A DNA stretch of 64,000 nt from Chrysoperla carnea (taxonomy: Eukaryota > Arthropoda > Insecta > Neuroptera > Chrysopidae). The stretch spans positions 6,952,001 through 7,016,000 of the forward strand of contig NC_058339.1 of the NCBI RefSeq assembly GCF_905475395.1, read 5' to 3'. The translations under genes and the position numbers were made by a program. Below, in pieces: positions 22,301-32,339 of this stretch. Each line of letters starts with the position of its first letter. Position 1 is the first letter of the stretch. Under the pieces are notes generated by a model, which saw nothing but the letters and a program-made list of their open reading frames with translations, was not told the origin of the DNA and did no database searches.

Positions 22301-25300
22301 CTACAATTGAACAAAGATATCTAGATATTGGTATGCTCAGAGATATTAGAATCGATAAAAAACAAAAGGGCAAAAAAAGATGTTCTGGTACTTGGGCACA
22401 TATTGTACAATCGATAACAGAAAATTTACATTTTAACGACACTGAACATTTTTATAATTTAGGTAAGATTCTTTTATTACCAAAATTTACTTAAAAACGT
22501 ATCTTGAACGGAAACACAAGTCAAAAATATAAATAAATTGTTTGTTTAGCCTTTTTAGATTGGCTTCTAAGCTGTCTGGTGCAAATAACAGCAACTTTAG
22601 GTTGGAGTGAAAACGTACAAAGTCATTTAAATACTCAAGAATTACGAGGTTCATTAATAGGATGCTTGACTGAATTGGTGGGTGCATTTCATTGTGGGAA
22701 AGGTCCGGCTGCAGCTACGTCCTTTATGGGATTGAGTATTACTAGAAATTCTATATTAACAATGAATCATTTGTTATGTGAAATGCAAAATTTAACCGAA
22801 AGAGTAAGTAAATAAATTAGTTTTAGTAAATTGCCGAAGGAAATGGAGCTATTGCTTTTATACTGACGATGGTTTTAGTATCCCAATAATTAACATGTAT
22901 AAAAATTTTTAATGCATTTGATTTAGGGTTGGGAAAAATTTTGGTTATGCGAAACTGGTGATATAAATGGTTCGTTGCAATGGCTTGGTACTCTATGGAC
23001 AAGTAGAGATGTTATACTACGTGCGGCCACTTTACAATTGCTAGCCGGTCTAGCATCATCACAGAGAGGTGCTACTGAAGTTATATTGGGATTACGTATG
23101 TCTTGTTCAGGAGGCGTTTGGGGTGGCGCTTTAACGATTTTACTCGATCATAATGAAGCTAGTGCTGTTCGTGAACAGGCTGTCAATTTACTTACGAATT
23201 TAACTAGTCATAGCACTCCAATTAATGGAACAAATTGTTCAGCTTTAACATTATGTTACGGTCCAGATAGTAGTGTAGAGGTAATTATTCTTTACATACA
23301 ATTTATTTTGTTTCAGATTCAAAGATCTTACGCACATACATATTTCCCTTCAAAAAGAGCTTCAGAGCTCCATGACAAAATAATTTTAAAAGATCATTGA
23401 GTTTAAAAAATATTTTAATTTAGGGCCATTCATAAATTATAAGGTCCGCAAAGTGTGGCAAACTACGTGGAACTACTTGGTTTTAGAACGCCCCTTTATA
23501 ATATTGTTTATCTAGTTATAATAATCAATTTTAGACGAGTGGAACGGTAGAATCACTTTTGGCATTATTGGAAAAATATAATTTTTACACCGAATTGGAT
23601 TCCATATTATCATGTTTAAATTTTGATGTGGAAATTAAGAAATCGCCTGTTAGTGAACTTTCTCAATGGAAAATGCAAACTGAAACAGGTATATTAATTA
23701 ATTTTTCTTAACATAAAATACTTAAGGTGGGGTATTCTGATCTAGAAGCTTAAATTTTAATTAATAATTAATTTTTAGGCATGTCTGAATCATCAAGACG
23801 GAGTAAAGATTACATGCTAGTTTACACACAAAAATTGAGATCTGTTGTACATGGCGGTGATGTAGATTCTGAATCAAGTTCATCGAAAACTGTGGAATCT
23901 GTAGATGGTACTTGTTTTATTGTAACACCAAGTTTGGTTAAATCATTATCATGGTTTATTGTGAATTTATTAAATTTGGATCCTGATGCAGTCGTTAATG
24001 AACTTAATAGAAATATGTTGATACGCAGCTTTTTCAAGTCAGTAAAAACTATATAAAATTTATTTAATTAAACTTTCTATAAACGATTTCCAACAGTTAA
24101 ATTGCGGAGAGTTAGGAAATTTGAATTTAATTTATAGATGAATTTGGCAAAGAATTGTTTTTATTAAATCTAAAAATAAAGTTTTTAGATGGAGATAATA
24201 CCATAGAGCTGTATAGACATTGCAGCTCTTTGGATATTATCTTGATGATTTTTCTATCAGCCAGTAATAGTAATGCATTGATTGTTGTAGATGCTTGACG
24301 TTGGTGAATTTCAATGTGAAAGACAGTCGTTCGTTGGTCTTGTATATGGATGTGTTAGAAATGTGTGCAGCAATTTGTACACTTCTAACAAAAGCTGTGA
24401 CAAACAGTTGCGAGAGTCATTCAACAGTCTTACATTTACGGAATTGTTTATATACATTAATATCAACATTAAATCCTACGTTATATTGTAAGTTTATTTA
24501 CTACAAAACTCCAAGGAAAAAACCGAATATGTCGAGGGGTTTTTTAATTTCGTAAATTTAACTTGTCTTGTATGCTTTTAATTTTTTTTTTTTTTTTTTG
24601 TTGTAGATTCAACCTCGAATCATTTATTATATTTAAGAAATCGTTTATGGAGTCGTGTTTATAATTTTTTAACTGCATTGCTGGTGTCTGACGATGGAAA
24701 CACTTGTTATCGAGATAAAGGATGTAATGCTATTATAATTGCTTTAAACGAAGTTGGTTACATTAACTTTATGGAAGCTTTATGTGAATCAATTAGTGGA
24801 AATTCTCCAGGTTTGAATTTCTATTTATCTTTATAAAGATCATTATTTGATTAGATACGGTAATTTATAGTGAAAAGTGTCTATTTCAATTTCTTGGCGA
24901 ATAACTCGGTCTTAAGAAGCCCCGAATTCAGTAGTCACAATTCAATTTTTAGAAATGCGCCGGTTTTTTTTTGCGGAGCATTATATTTTATTTATTTATA
25001 TGATTACAGAATTACAACATGCATCTATATCGTTATTAACATCGTTACTACGTTTAGAGGCACCACAATTTGATAATTTAAAAGATTACGATGCAATTAA
25101 CATAAAAGAATCATCACCTTCTTTACAAGTAATTTTCGATACAGTTCGAATAACATATTCAACGGATTCATGTTTATCATCATCAAATATAGAAAATATA
25201 CGTTCTTCGAATGAACTAGAAAATGAAGTAGTAAAATTAACAGATGTAAAAGATTCATTTCGTAAAAGATCAGTATTAAAACCAAATTACGATTCAAACA

Positions 25301-27426
25301 CAAACAATAATGTCGAAAATATTAAATCAATGCTGGATAAAAATACTTTAAATGGATTTAAAAGGAATACAAAAAACAAATCGAAGGAAAGTGATAGAGA
25401 ATCAAATAAATTTGATGATGGTACACAGATTGTTGGTACTGAATTATGTCAAATATTAATACATTTGTATGATTTGCACAGTGTTAAAAGTACAGAGAAA
25501 CCAATTGTATTATCGAAACGTAAAAGTGCTATTATTAGTGCGTTAACCAGTTTATTGTGTGTATCAACTAAAGCAAAAAAGTTTGCTTTAAATGACGGAT
25601 TTTTAGAACAAATTATTACACAACTACAAGAATTACATGTTAAATTAAGTTTAGAATCAGTTGAGTCGATACGACGAGCATCTGATAAAAAACGGGTATG
25701 TTTTTACTTTATTACTTATTCTATTAGAACTCCCGGACCTGAGAGGATTTATTTAATACTTTGTACATGACTGTTGTTTGTATATGAATAATAAAATTTG
25801 TTTTTCGTTGATAGGTTTGCCCAATTTTAAATGACATATCATGTATATTTAAATTGTTAACTAATTTTATGCTGGGAAATGAACGAGTTAAATTACAAGC
25901 AGTATCATTAGGTTTAGCTGATTTAATTCATAAGTTATGGAATTGGATTAATTTTCAACAAAATCTCTTAATAGAAGTCCTTCGAATGCTTTGTACTTTT
26001 ACTACAGAATGTCAAATAGGTAATTCAATTGTCTATTATTATTTAAAAGTCTAAAGAATTATTAATCAGAGGTAAAAATAGAGGAACGGAGGTTAAACCT
26101 CATTATTATTATTATCAATAATTTTTGTTTGTTGGCATTTTCATTAAAAAATATGATTTTTTTTAGCATCTCAATCAATTACATTAACATCTCCGGTAGC
26201 TGGAGTTGGACCAAGAAAAACACCGACTACAATGTCATTATTACATTGTATTTTACATTTAATTGGTAAAGAAATGGATCTGGTTAGTCGATCACATGAT
26301 TTAAAAATATTAACGTATTCATTTCATCTGTTACAAAATTGCTGTCAAGCATACGAATGTAGAGTGTTGATATCAAAAGTTAGTACAACATATTTCCTTT
26401 CATTTCCTTTCCAAAGATTTTCTATATTTTAATTTTGTTTTAGAGTAACTTTTTCCAACATTTAAATCGTCTACATCCAGCAATTACAAAACAACAAAAA
26501 CCATGGGAATCAATTGAATTACTATGGTTAGAATTCCTAGAAACATTAACATTTCATCCAGAAGGACAAGTGTCTGTTGCAAAATCATCAGACACATTAG
26601 AATTGATAATGGCCTTAACGAGTAGCCCACATGAAGTAAATAAAATGACAGCATTGGCTATTTTACGAAATATAACTTTTTATCAGGCGAATCGGACAAG
26701 ACTTTTATCATCAGGTAAGGAATTTTTTTTGGAATATTAATATCTCTTTTTGTTTTTGAGTTATCGTATTGTCAGACGGGCAGACAGACAGTCAAAAGGG
26801 GACTAATTAGGTGATTTTATGACCACTTATACCAAAATGTTTTTCGTTGCATATCAATATTTTAAAGCGTTACAAACTTGGGACTAAACTTAGTATACCT
26901 TAATAAATATTGCAAATACAGTGTGTCCCCGGATAGAGGTAACTATACTTGTAACATTCCGTCAACTTATAAAAAAGAAGGGTAGTTTACCAAAAATAAA
27001 AATAGTGATACCAAATGTTTGACTACCCTGTACATTATTAAAAAGTTTTAAATATTCCTACATACTTTTTAGAATAAGCAAAACTTCAAAGTATAGTTAC
27101 CTCTATCCGGGTACACACTGTATATACATGATATAAAAATTAATGTTGTTGGTACTGATTGGAATAAATTTTTAGGTGAATTTCTACAAATTCTAAATTC
27201 AAAATTATCAAATGGATCAATTGAAGAAAAATGCACATGTATTACAATAATATGGTCATTAGCTGCTAACAATCAAAAAGCTAAATTAATATTAAAAACA
27301 TCGGGATTAGAATGTCGTTTACAAGAAGTGCTCAAACAATGGAAATTAGGTGAATCAAGTTTAGTGCCTAAAGAGCAACTCAACAATTTACAATATATTA
27401 TTGAAATGTTACGAGAAGGTAGATGA
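13347..27426 (+). CDS. RTTN: Rotatin (RTTN, orthologue of Drosophila Ana3), complete, about 27 exons
   Basis: A large armadillo-repeat protein needed for centriole structure and cilia. Exons: 13347-13389, 13471-13658, 14814-15094, 15732-16146, 16538-16822, 16891-17057, 17822-18041, 18117-18426, 18755-18963, 19076-19285, 19500-19715, 19843-20152, 20774-20977, 21045-21330, 21806-21999, 22163-22462, 22550-22803, 22927-23280, 23535-23688, 23779-24041, 24097-24487, 24607-24810, 25010-25695, 25815-26019, 26167-26378, 26444-26714, 27176-27426. They join in phase except where noted. The product is about 2,340 aa; human RTTN is about 2,200. The N-terminus (HKLGHKIEEIRLRALKNI, LLIKLFEWFSFE) matches the conserved rotatin N-terminal domain, and the rest is Leu-rich helical repeat. 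Exon 16 uses TTTTCCAG at 22162; an upstream AG would break the frame. Two junctions are odd: exon 8 needs the second of two tandem donors, and exon 21 shows two compensating frame breaks. The stop is at 27424. Confidence 0.95.
14039..14583 (+). repeat. Repeat B, nearly full length, in rotatin intron 2
   Basis: Begins AAGTGAAAACAAACAACTGA and runs through CATTTTTTACATTTAAACTT, ACAGACGGACAGACAACCGG and AAGCGTTACAAACTTGGGA. This order is shared with 35371-35780, 51637-51995 and 57835-58210. This is the longest copy in the window. No terminal inverted repeat or coding capacity is visible. Confidence 0.75.
15275..15672. mobile_element. GC-richer transposon-derived segment in rotatin intron 3
   Basis: Clearly GC-richer than the exons around it, and related to the shorter copy at 18432-18665 (shared GAAAAAGAGTTGA, CATCCCCGGC, AAGGTCGGAGAC). 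Short open frames on both strands (for example 15366-15566 plus) show no recognisable domain. It is likely a decayed retroelement or transposon piece; the family is unknown. Confidence 0.55.
17104..17735 (-). mobile_element. Decayed Tc1/mariner-type DNA transposon in rotatin intron 6
   Basis: Ends are TAGGGTGCGCCAT on the left and ATGGTGCACCCTGTA on the right, which are inverted repeats. On the minus strand 17190-17378 encodes a degraded transposase core with EAYFTLS, then ENSHKFHKTPLHAQKVT. This corresponds to the DEAHFxLxG...ENPHxxxxxPLHxxKVT signature of mariner-like transposases. The conserved WCG after KVT is lost and the frame breaks, so the element is dead. At about 630 bp it is about half the length of an intact element. 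Confidence 0.75.
18432..18665. mobile_element. Second, shorter copy of the GC-richer transposon-derived segment, in rotatin intron 8
   Basis: Shares GTGATACCGAAAAAGAGTTG, CATCCCCGGCAACTA and AAGGTCGGAGACATC with 15310-15440 but is diverged and deleted. It begins only a few bases after the tandem splice donors of exon 8. Confidence 0.55.
20205..20500 (+). repeat. Dispersed repeat G, copy 3, in rotatin intron 12
   Basis: Contains GTGAACTTCTCTATCTTTCT twice (20279 and 20350), each followed by CTAACAACTTGTTT and CTTATTAC, then GCTACAGCAGCGCCACCAAT. It is the mirror of the duplicated structure in the 6.3-kb copy. Confidence 0.65.
24097..24487 (+). other. RTTN: Rotatin exon 21 with a reading-frame anomaly
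   Basis: With the 55-bp intron 24042-24096, the exon opens in the correct frame and that frame ends at a TGA near 24139. Bases 24137-24290 are open only in the next frame and encode a Leu-rich helix (ELYRHCSSLDIILMIFL). From 24291 the original frame resumes (VLEMCAAICTLLTKAV) and runs to the donor at 24487. Two opposite single-base indels would reconcile this. Alternatively the mRNA joins a donor after 24037 directly to 24291 (acceptor TTGTTGTAG), which is in phase and skips the middle segment. Confidence 0.6.
26084..26115 (+). repeat. SINE 3'-tail fragment in rotatin intron 24
   Basis: AACGGAGGTTAAACCTCATT followed by ATT repeats matches, in reverse complement, the tail of the tRNA-derived SINE at 43308-43531. 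It is probably a strongly 5'-truncated copy. Confidence 0.45.
26745..26910 (+). repeat. Repeat B, right half, in rotatin intron 26
   Basis: Carries GAGTTATCGTATTGTCAGAC, GGGGACTAATTAGGTGATTT and AAGCGTTACAAACTTGGGAC, the 3' portion of repeat B. A TIR element begins directly after it. Confidence 0.7.
26919..27120. mobile_element. MITE with about 30-bp terminal inverted repeats in rotatin intron 26
   Basis: The left end CAGTGTGTCCCCGGATAGAG, then GTAACTATACTT, is repeated in inverse at the right end (AAGTATAGTTAC, then CTCTATCCGGGTACACACTG) with one mismatch. It is 202 bp and flanked by TA on both sides. It is non-coding. The TIR type and TA target site fit a Tc1/mariner or pogo-type MITE. Confidence 0.85.
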
Positions 27427-28934
27427 CATATTTGTAATTTTGTTAATTTAACTTTAACTATTTATGTTGTTATTAGTTTTATTTATATTATTTATACATC
27501 ATGACTTACACTTCATTTTACATTCCGAAAATAAGGCTCCTTTGTGACGTTAACACTTTAGCACTCGTATCGAAAATCCCACTTTTAACTTGATGAAGTA
27601 TTTCTCGGTTGCTTCAACCCGCCATAACAAGCCATATTTAGGATGCGTTTTTATATGCTTGAGGAAGGAAGCTTTTTTCAAAAATTCGACCTTGGATGCA
27701 AAAGGTATTTAGGTGTTTTAATTAACGTTTATTGGTGTATATTGAAAAATTATAGTTAAATGAATTGTAAAATTATTATAAGTTAAAATGTGATCATATC
27801 TAAAGATAAAACTTAAACTTTTCTGTGATTTATGAATTACATCTCTTTGGCTAAAAGTTTTGATTTTTTTTTCTATGATCTTCGTGTGTTTTATACAATG
27901 TTTTGATAAAAATATTCATTGTTTTATACAAATTTATTAATACCACTATAATGAACTCGAATGTATAAATGAACTTCTCGATGTTAGTTAATAATATTAT
28001 ATAATGCTTTTTTTAAATCGTGTACAATTTCGAAAATTATTTATGGACCAAGAGGTGATCGCAAAACTTCCAGGTTATCCGTTATCTTGATTAAAATCAT
28101 CAGAAATAATGGTATTCCCTCATGTTTGAAAAGAATAAGGCGTTATGATTATTTATTGCCTTGATTCCATATGACCCCAAGAGAGGGGGAAGAAAGTTTT
28201 TGTTGCAAAATTAACACAACGAAAAAATTGTTCATCAAAGGATGAAAAATGTTGTTAAATATAGGTAATGATTATGAGTCATTTGCGAGCGCTTCTTGGA
28301 CCATTATTTAAGTAAAGAATGATTGTTTAATTAATTGTTTGAAGTTTAAACAGGGTTATTCCATCTTCAACTGTAATTGTATTGTATTGTTAATAGTAGT
28401 AGTTTTTAGAAAACAACCAAATAAAAGTACATTTCAACTTACTATGCGTGTTTATTTTAATCCTACGATTTTGTCAATTAATTATTCTTAAGGGGGTAAG
28501 ATTAAAGAGTTTTGACAAAACTCTCCTTAGATCTCGCTGAATACAAAGTGCTATAAATTTGGGTTATTGGCAGTGGCGTAGCTCGCCTTGTAGAAGCCCT
28601 GTATCAAAATTAGTTGGGGGATCCAAATGAAGGATAAATATTTCTCACAAAAGAAACAAAAATGCTTGTATTAAAATAAATATTTATTGATTATAAGTTA
28701 TTACTTCCTCCCAGAAATTGATCTAGCCAAACAATTCTTTTTAGAATCTTCTGTTTTTTAGAATTTTAGGATATTTTTATCTATGTGTTTGTTATACCAT
28801 GTGATAACAAATAAGTAATAATAGTTGCCTAAAAAAATTAAAGAATACAAACAACAAATTGAAGATACATATTATAGTACATGAGCTAGTAACAAATTTG
28901 GTCGATCATTTCCTCTCGAACGGTAAGATTCATC

Positions 28935-29215
28935 AATGAATAGTATCATAAAGCCTGGTTTTTCAAAATTGGATAAAATTTGGATGTGATAGAGCAAAAT
29001 TAAGTTTTTTGGATTCTGATGACGTCATAAAGTGAGAAAATTCGATTTTTTGATAAAACAGGCAAATTTGATTCGATCTTATTGGAATTTTTTTTGAAAC
29101 CCACTAATTTTGGGTCATCCATTTCAGCTGTGATGTCAATTTTTCGACAGATAGCACTTATGTGCCTAATTCCGGGGCCAGAACTCCACATTCTGGAAAC
29201 CTATTAAAGCTAGGT
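28935..29215 (-). repeat. Repeat D, one unit, adjoining the C array
   Basis: Reverse-complement counterpart of 49975-50480. It contains AATTGGATAAAATTTGGATG, TGATGACGTCATAAAGTGAG, ACCCACTAATTTTGGGTCAT and CAGAACTCCACATTCTGGAA. It passes directly into the C array. Confidence 0.65.
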
Positions 29216-30065
29216 TAATTTTGATCAGTATATAAGGTAATTTTGACCCGAAAAGTACAAAAATCGGGTGCATTTGTTGAGTGGTCGAATAGTTTTTGAG
29301 ATACGGCCTAAAATCGTTCAAAATGTGATATCTCAGAAACTCGGTATCTAATCATTAAATTAACCTGATTTTTATACTTTTTGGACCAAAATTACCCTAT
29401 CCACCGAGTTTCATCAAATTCCAAAACAAAAATTTTTTTTCCGATTTTCTCGATTTTTACAAAGGGGTACCCCTTAAAAAAATTGCAAAAAATCGAAAAA
29501 TTTTTGTATCTCCAATTTCGATAAAACTCAGTATACAAGGTAATTTTGACCCAAAGAGTACAAAAATCGGGTGCATTTGTTGACTGGTCGAATAGTTTAT
29601 GAGATACGGACTAAAATCGATCCAAATATTGCGATATCTCATAAATTCTGCATCCAATCATTAAATTAACCTGATTTTTATACTTTTTGGACCAAAATTA
29701 CCCTATCCACCGAGTTTCATCAAATTCCAAAACAAAAATTTTTTTTCCGATTTTCTCGATTTTTACAAAGGGGTACCACTTAAAAAAATTGCAAAAAATC
29801 GAAAAATTTGTGTTATCTCCAATTTCGATAAAACTCAGTATACAAGGTAATTTTGACCCAAAAAGTACAAAAATCGGGTGAATTTGTTGACTGGTCGAAT
29901 AGGTTTTGAGATATGGACTAAAATCGATCCAAATGTTGCGATATCTTAGAAACTGTGTATCCAATTATTAAATTAACCTGATTTTTATAATTTTTGGATC
30001 AAAATTACCCCATCCATCGAGTTTTATCAAATTCCAAAACAATTTTTTTTTTCGCTTTTTCAACA
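29216..30065 (-). repeat. Repeat C tandem array (about 2.8 units, period about 306-307 bp)
   Basis: The block ending ATTAAATTAACCTGATTTTT recurs at about 29351, 29657 and 29964, giving periods of 306 and 307 bp. Each unit has a palindromic centre AAGGGGTACC with complementary CGATTTTT and AAAAATCG arms, and a second half with GGTAATTTTGACC and TCGATCCAAATATTGCGATA. Open frames of 64-88 codons on both strands arise from the repeat. Confidence 0.85.
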
Positions 30066-30304
30066 CCTTGAGCTAAGTTAGTCTGTTATTATTTTATTAT
30101 TTTATTTATAATAATTAAATTTTCTAATATTGATGGAATATTGACTGGCGTCAATTTGACACCATAACTAATTTGAATACCATTTTTTTCAATCTCATGA
30201 TAAGGTGTAAGCCTCCTCAACCTTCTCAACAAATTATGACGTGAACATTCACTATACAATACCTACTTGTTCGCAAAACAATAACAATGTAAAGCAAAGA
30301 TATA

Positions 30305-30647
30305 GGGGAGTGCACCCAAATATCGGATACTTTTTTTGCTTAAAATAAAATACGTACCAGATGATGATCTAAAATCCCAATTTTTACAGAATATTACCAA
30401 AAAATATATGTACTACAGAAAAGAACAAACCAAAAAAAATTTTGGGATTTTTCTGGCGTCATAAAGTTAAAAAAGTCCATTTTTTGGATATTTTGACCAG
30501 ATTTAATCGTATTTGAATAAATTTTTGTGTAATCCACTAATCTTAACTTTTAATACGTAAATTGGACAACAGATGTCATTGATAAATTTATTGAGATATA
30601 CGATCTTCCGATATTAGGCAACCATCCGGTATTTGGGTGCTCTCCCC
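30305..30647. mobile_element. TIR element (about 343 bp) whose interior is related to repeat D
   Basis: Left end GGGGAGTGCACCCAAATATC is mirrored by the right end ATTTGGGTGCTCTCCCC, flanked by TA. The interior (TGGCGTCATAAAGTTAAAAA, ATCCACTAATCTTAACTTTT, ATTGAGATATACGATCTTCC) follows the order of repeat D blocks. It is non-coding. Confidence 0.75.
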
Positions 30648-30932
30648 TATCTTAACTAATACCTAGTAATTATAATTGAATTATAATCTAATTGTAGATA
30701 AGATAATTGTTAAACTGTATTTTATCATTATTATTATTATAATTAATTTAAACTATCAGCTTACATGCTAACATTTAAATAATTTCAATAATTTATTGTT
30801 TAATAATTTATTATTAGATTTTCCTTTTATATTTTTGTTTATAATCTCATTTTTGCAAATTTGCATTCTTTGCCATATACAATGAAACCACCGTTGTTTC
30901 AAAATATGAAAAATGAGAATCAAGATAAAAAT

Positions 30933-31270
30933 AACAAAATAAATAAAAAAACTTTTAACAAAAAGAAAACCGACTTCAAAAGAAAAACTTTTCCAAAACA
31001 GATTAAAATGCATTAAAAAGTAAAATAATAACGATAATTTAATGTAGTTAAAATTATTGTTAATTTTGGAGTCGGTGTTAGCCAAGCTAATGTAGCAAAC
31101 TGTTCTGTCAGAGTTGTTTCCTTGGCTGACACCGACTCCAAAAATAACAATAATTTTAACTATATTATATTATTGTAATTTTTTTACTTTTTAGTGCATT
31201 TTAATTTGATTTGGAAAAGTTTTTCTTTTGAAGTCGGTTTTCTTTTTGTTAAAAGTTTTTTTTATTTTGT
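30933..31270. repeat. Long inverted repeat (foldback), arms about 150 bp
   Basis: The left arm from about 30933 (AACTTTTAACAAAAAGAAAA, ACCGACTTCAAAAGAAAAAC) to 31086 is the near-perfect reverse complement of 31122-31270 (CTTTTGAAGTCGGTTTTCTT). The inner ends are GGAGTCGGTGTTAGCCAAG and CTTGGCTGACACCGACTCC, around a spacer of about 35 bp. The transcript would form a long hairpin. The 105-codon open frame on the minus strand lies in the left arm and is not a gene. Confidence 0.85.
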
Positions 31271-31595
31271 GATTTTTAGTGAACCTGAAGTACACTAACT
31301 AATTTATCACTAAAAAAGAATCATCGAAATCGGTTGGCGTGATATTGAGTTATTCATCCTCTTGTCGTGCATACTTAATGTAAATTTAAGACTTTTATGA
31401 TTTTCTCATGGATGTCGTTATCAGAGCTAAATCAAAATGAAATGGGACCACACGGGAAGCACTAGCTTTCAAATAGATAAAGAATCATCAAAATCGGTTC
31501 ACCCAGTCGAAAGTTCTGAGGTAACAAACATAAAAAAAAAAATACAGTCGAATTGATAACCTCCTCCGTTTTTGTTTGAAGTCGGTTAAAAATGA
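31271..31595 (+). repeat. Dispersed repeat ending in the GAAGTCGGTTAAA motif
   Basis: Contains AATCATCGAAATCGGTTGGC and AATCATCAAAATCGGTTCAC, GTCGAAAGTTCTGAGGTAAC, and ends near TTTGAAGTCGGTTAAAAATG. A relic of the same tail is at 38085-38175. This type of sequence is common in arthropod genomes; I do not assign a family. Confidence 0.5.
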
Positions 31596-32339
31596 GAATC
31601 AAGATAAAATATTAACTTTCTTTTAATATTATATTTTTTCTTAAAAGAAAAGCCTTTGACTTGTATCTAAAAACCAAAATCTCCGAATTAAATCCGGAAA
31701 GAATGAAGCTCGCTGAGGAGGGGTTAATTTAAATATTTTTACATTTAAATGTTATTTTTTGTTCCGATATTTACTTCCTGTATAATCATTAAATATTTGC
31801 ACGTGAACGTGTAAACAGCTATATTTAAGCTACAAAATTTCATATCTTAAATTTTTTTTTGTAAAATTTTTGTATATAATAAATGTCAGTTTTTAAAATT
31901 AAACATGTGTTCATATCATAATCTGTTTTTACAAATTACAAAAAAAATTTAGTGTTTATAAAATAATACAACCATAATCATTACGTATTGATTTTGGATA
32001 GTTTAACCAATTTGTAATTCTTGTAAAATTTAATTTAAATTAAAAAGAAATAATACTATTTAATTTAATTGAATTTTTTTTATTAAATCTTAAATTAATA
32101 GCCAATAATTTTGAATGCAATCTGTGAAAGAGAGTATGCTCTGTTGATTATTCAGTTGTAATAGTTTGCAAGTTAAGTTGTGTATGAAAGTACTATAAAA
32201 CTTGGGGTATTTATTTGACAAGTAAAAGACTATACAATTGTTATTTAAATTCTTTTTATTATTTATATTTATAAATTATTATGTGTGTGTGATAAATTTT
32301 AAACAATAGTTGTATCCAGTTGTATCTGATGTGATTATT

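Larger units (their letters stand above)
27427..32339. other. Repeat-dense intergenic region downstream of rotatin
   Basis: Starts with the rotatin 3' UTR; an AATAAA at 28430-28435 is one candidate signal but is about 1 kb from the stop. From 28.9 to 31.6 kb it is mostly repeats: D (28935-29215), C array (29216-30065), a TIR element (30305-30647), a 150-bp-arm hairpin (30933-31270) and a dispersed repeat (31271-31590). The last 700 bp contain the presumed promoter of the gene at 32340. No other gene is supported. Confidence 0.5.

Noticed and set aside
29457..29964. Open frames of 64-88 codons on both strands sharing an RYRNIWIDFSPYL motif, also seen at 2354, 46503 and 50896
   Set aside because: They are translations of the repeat C unit, change length with the array, and occur on both strands; the similarity is DNA repeat identity, not a protein family.
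30768..31085. 105-codon hydrophobic frame on the minus strand
   Set aside because: It coincides with the left arm of a 150-bp inverted repeat and has no homologous features.
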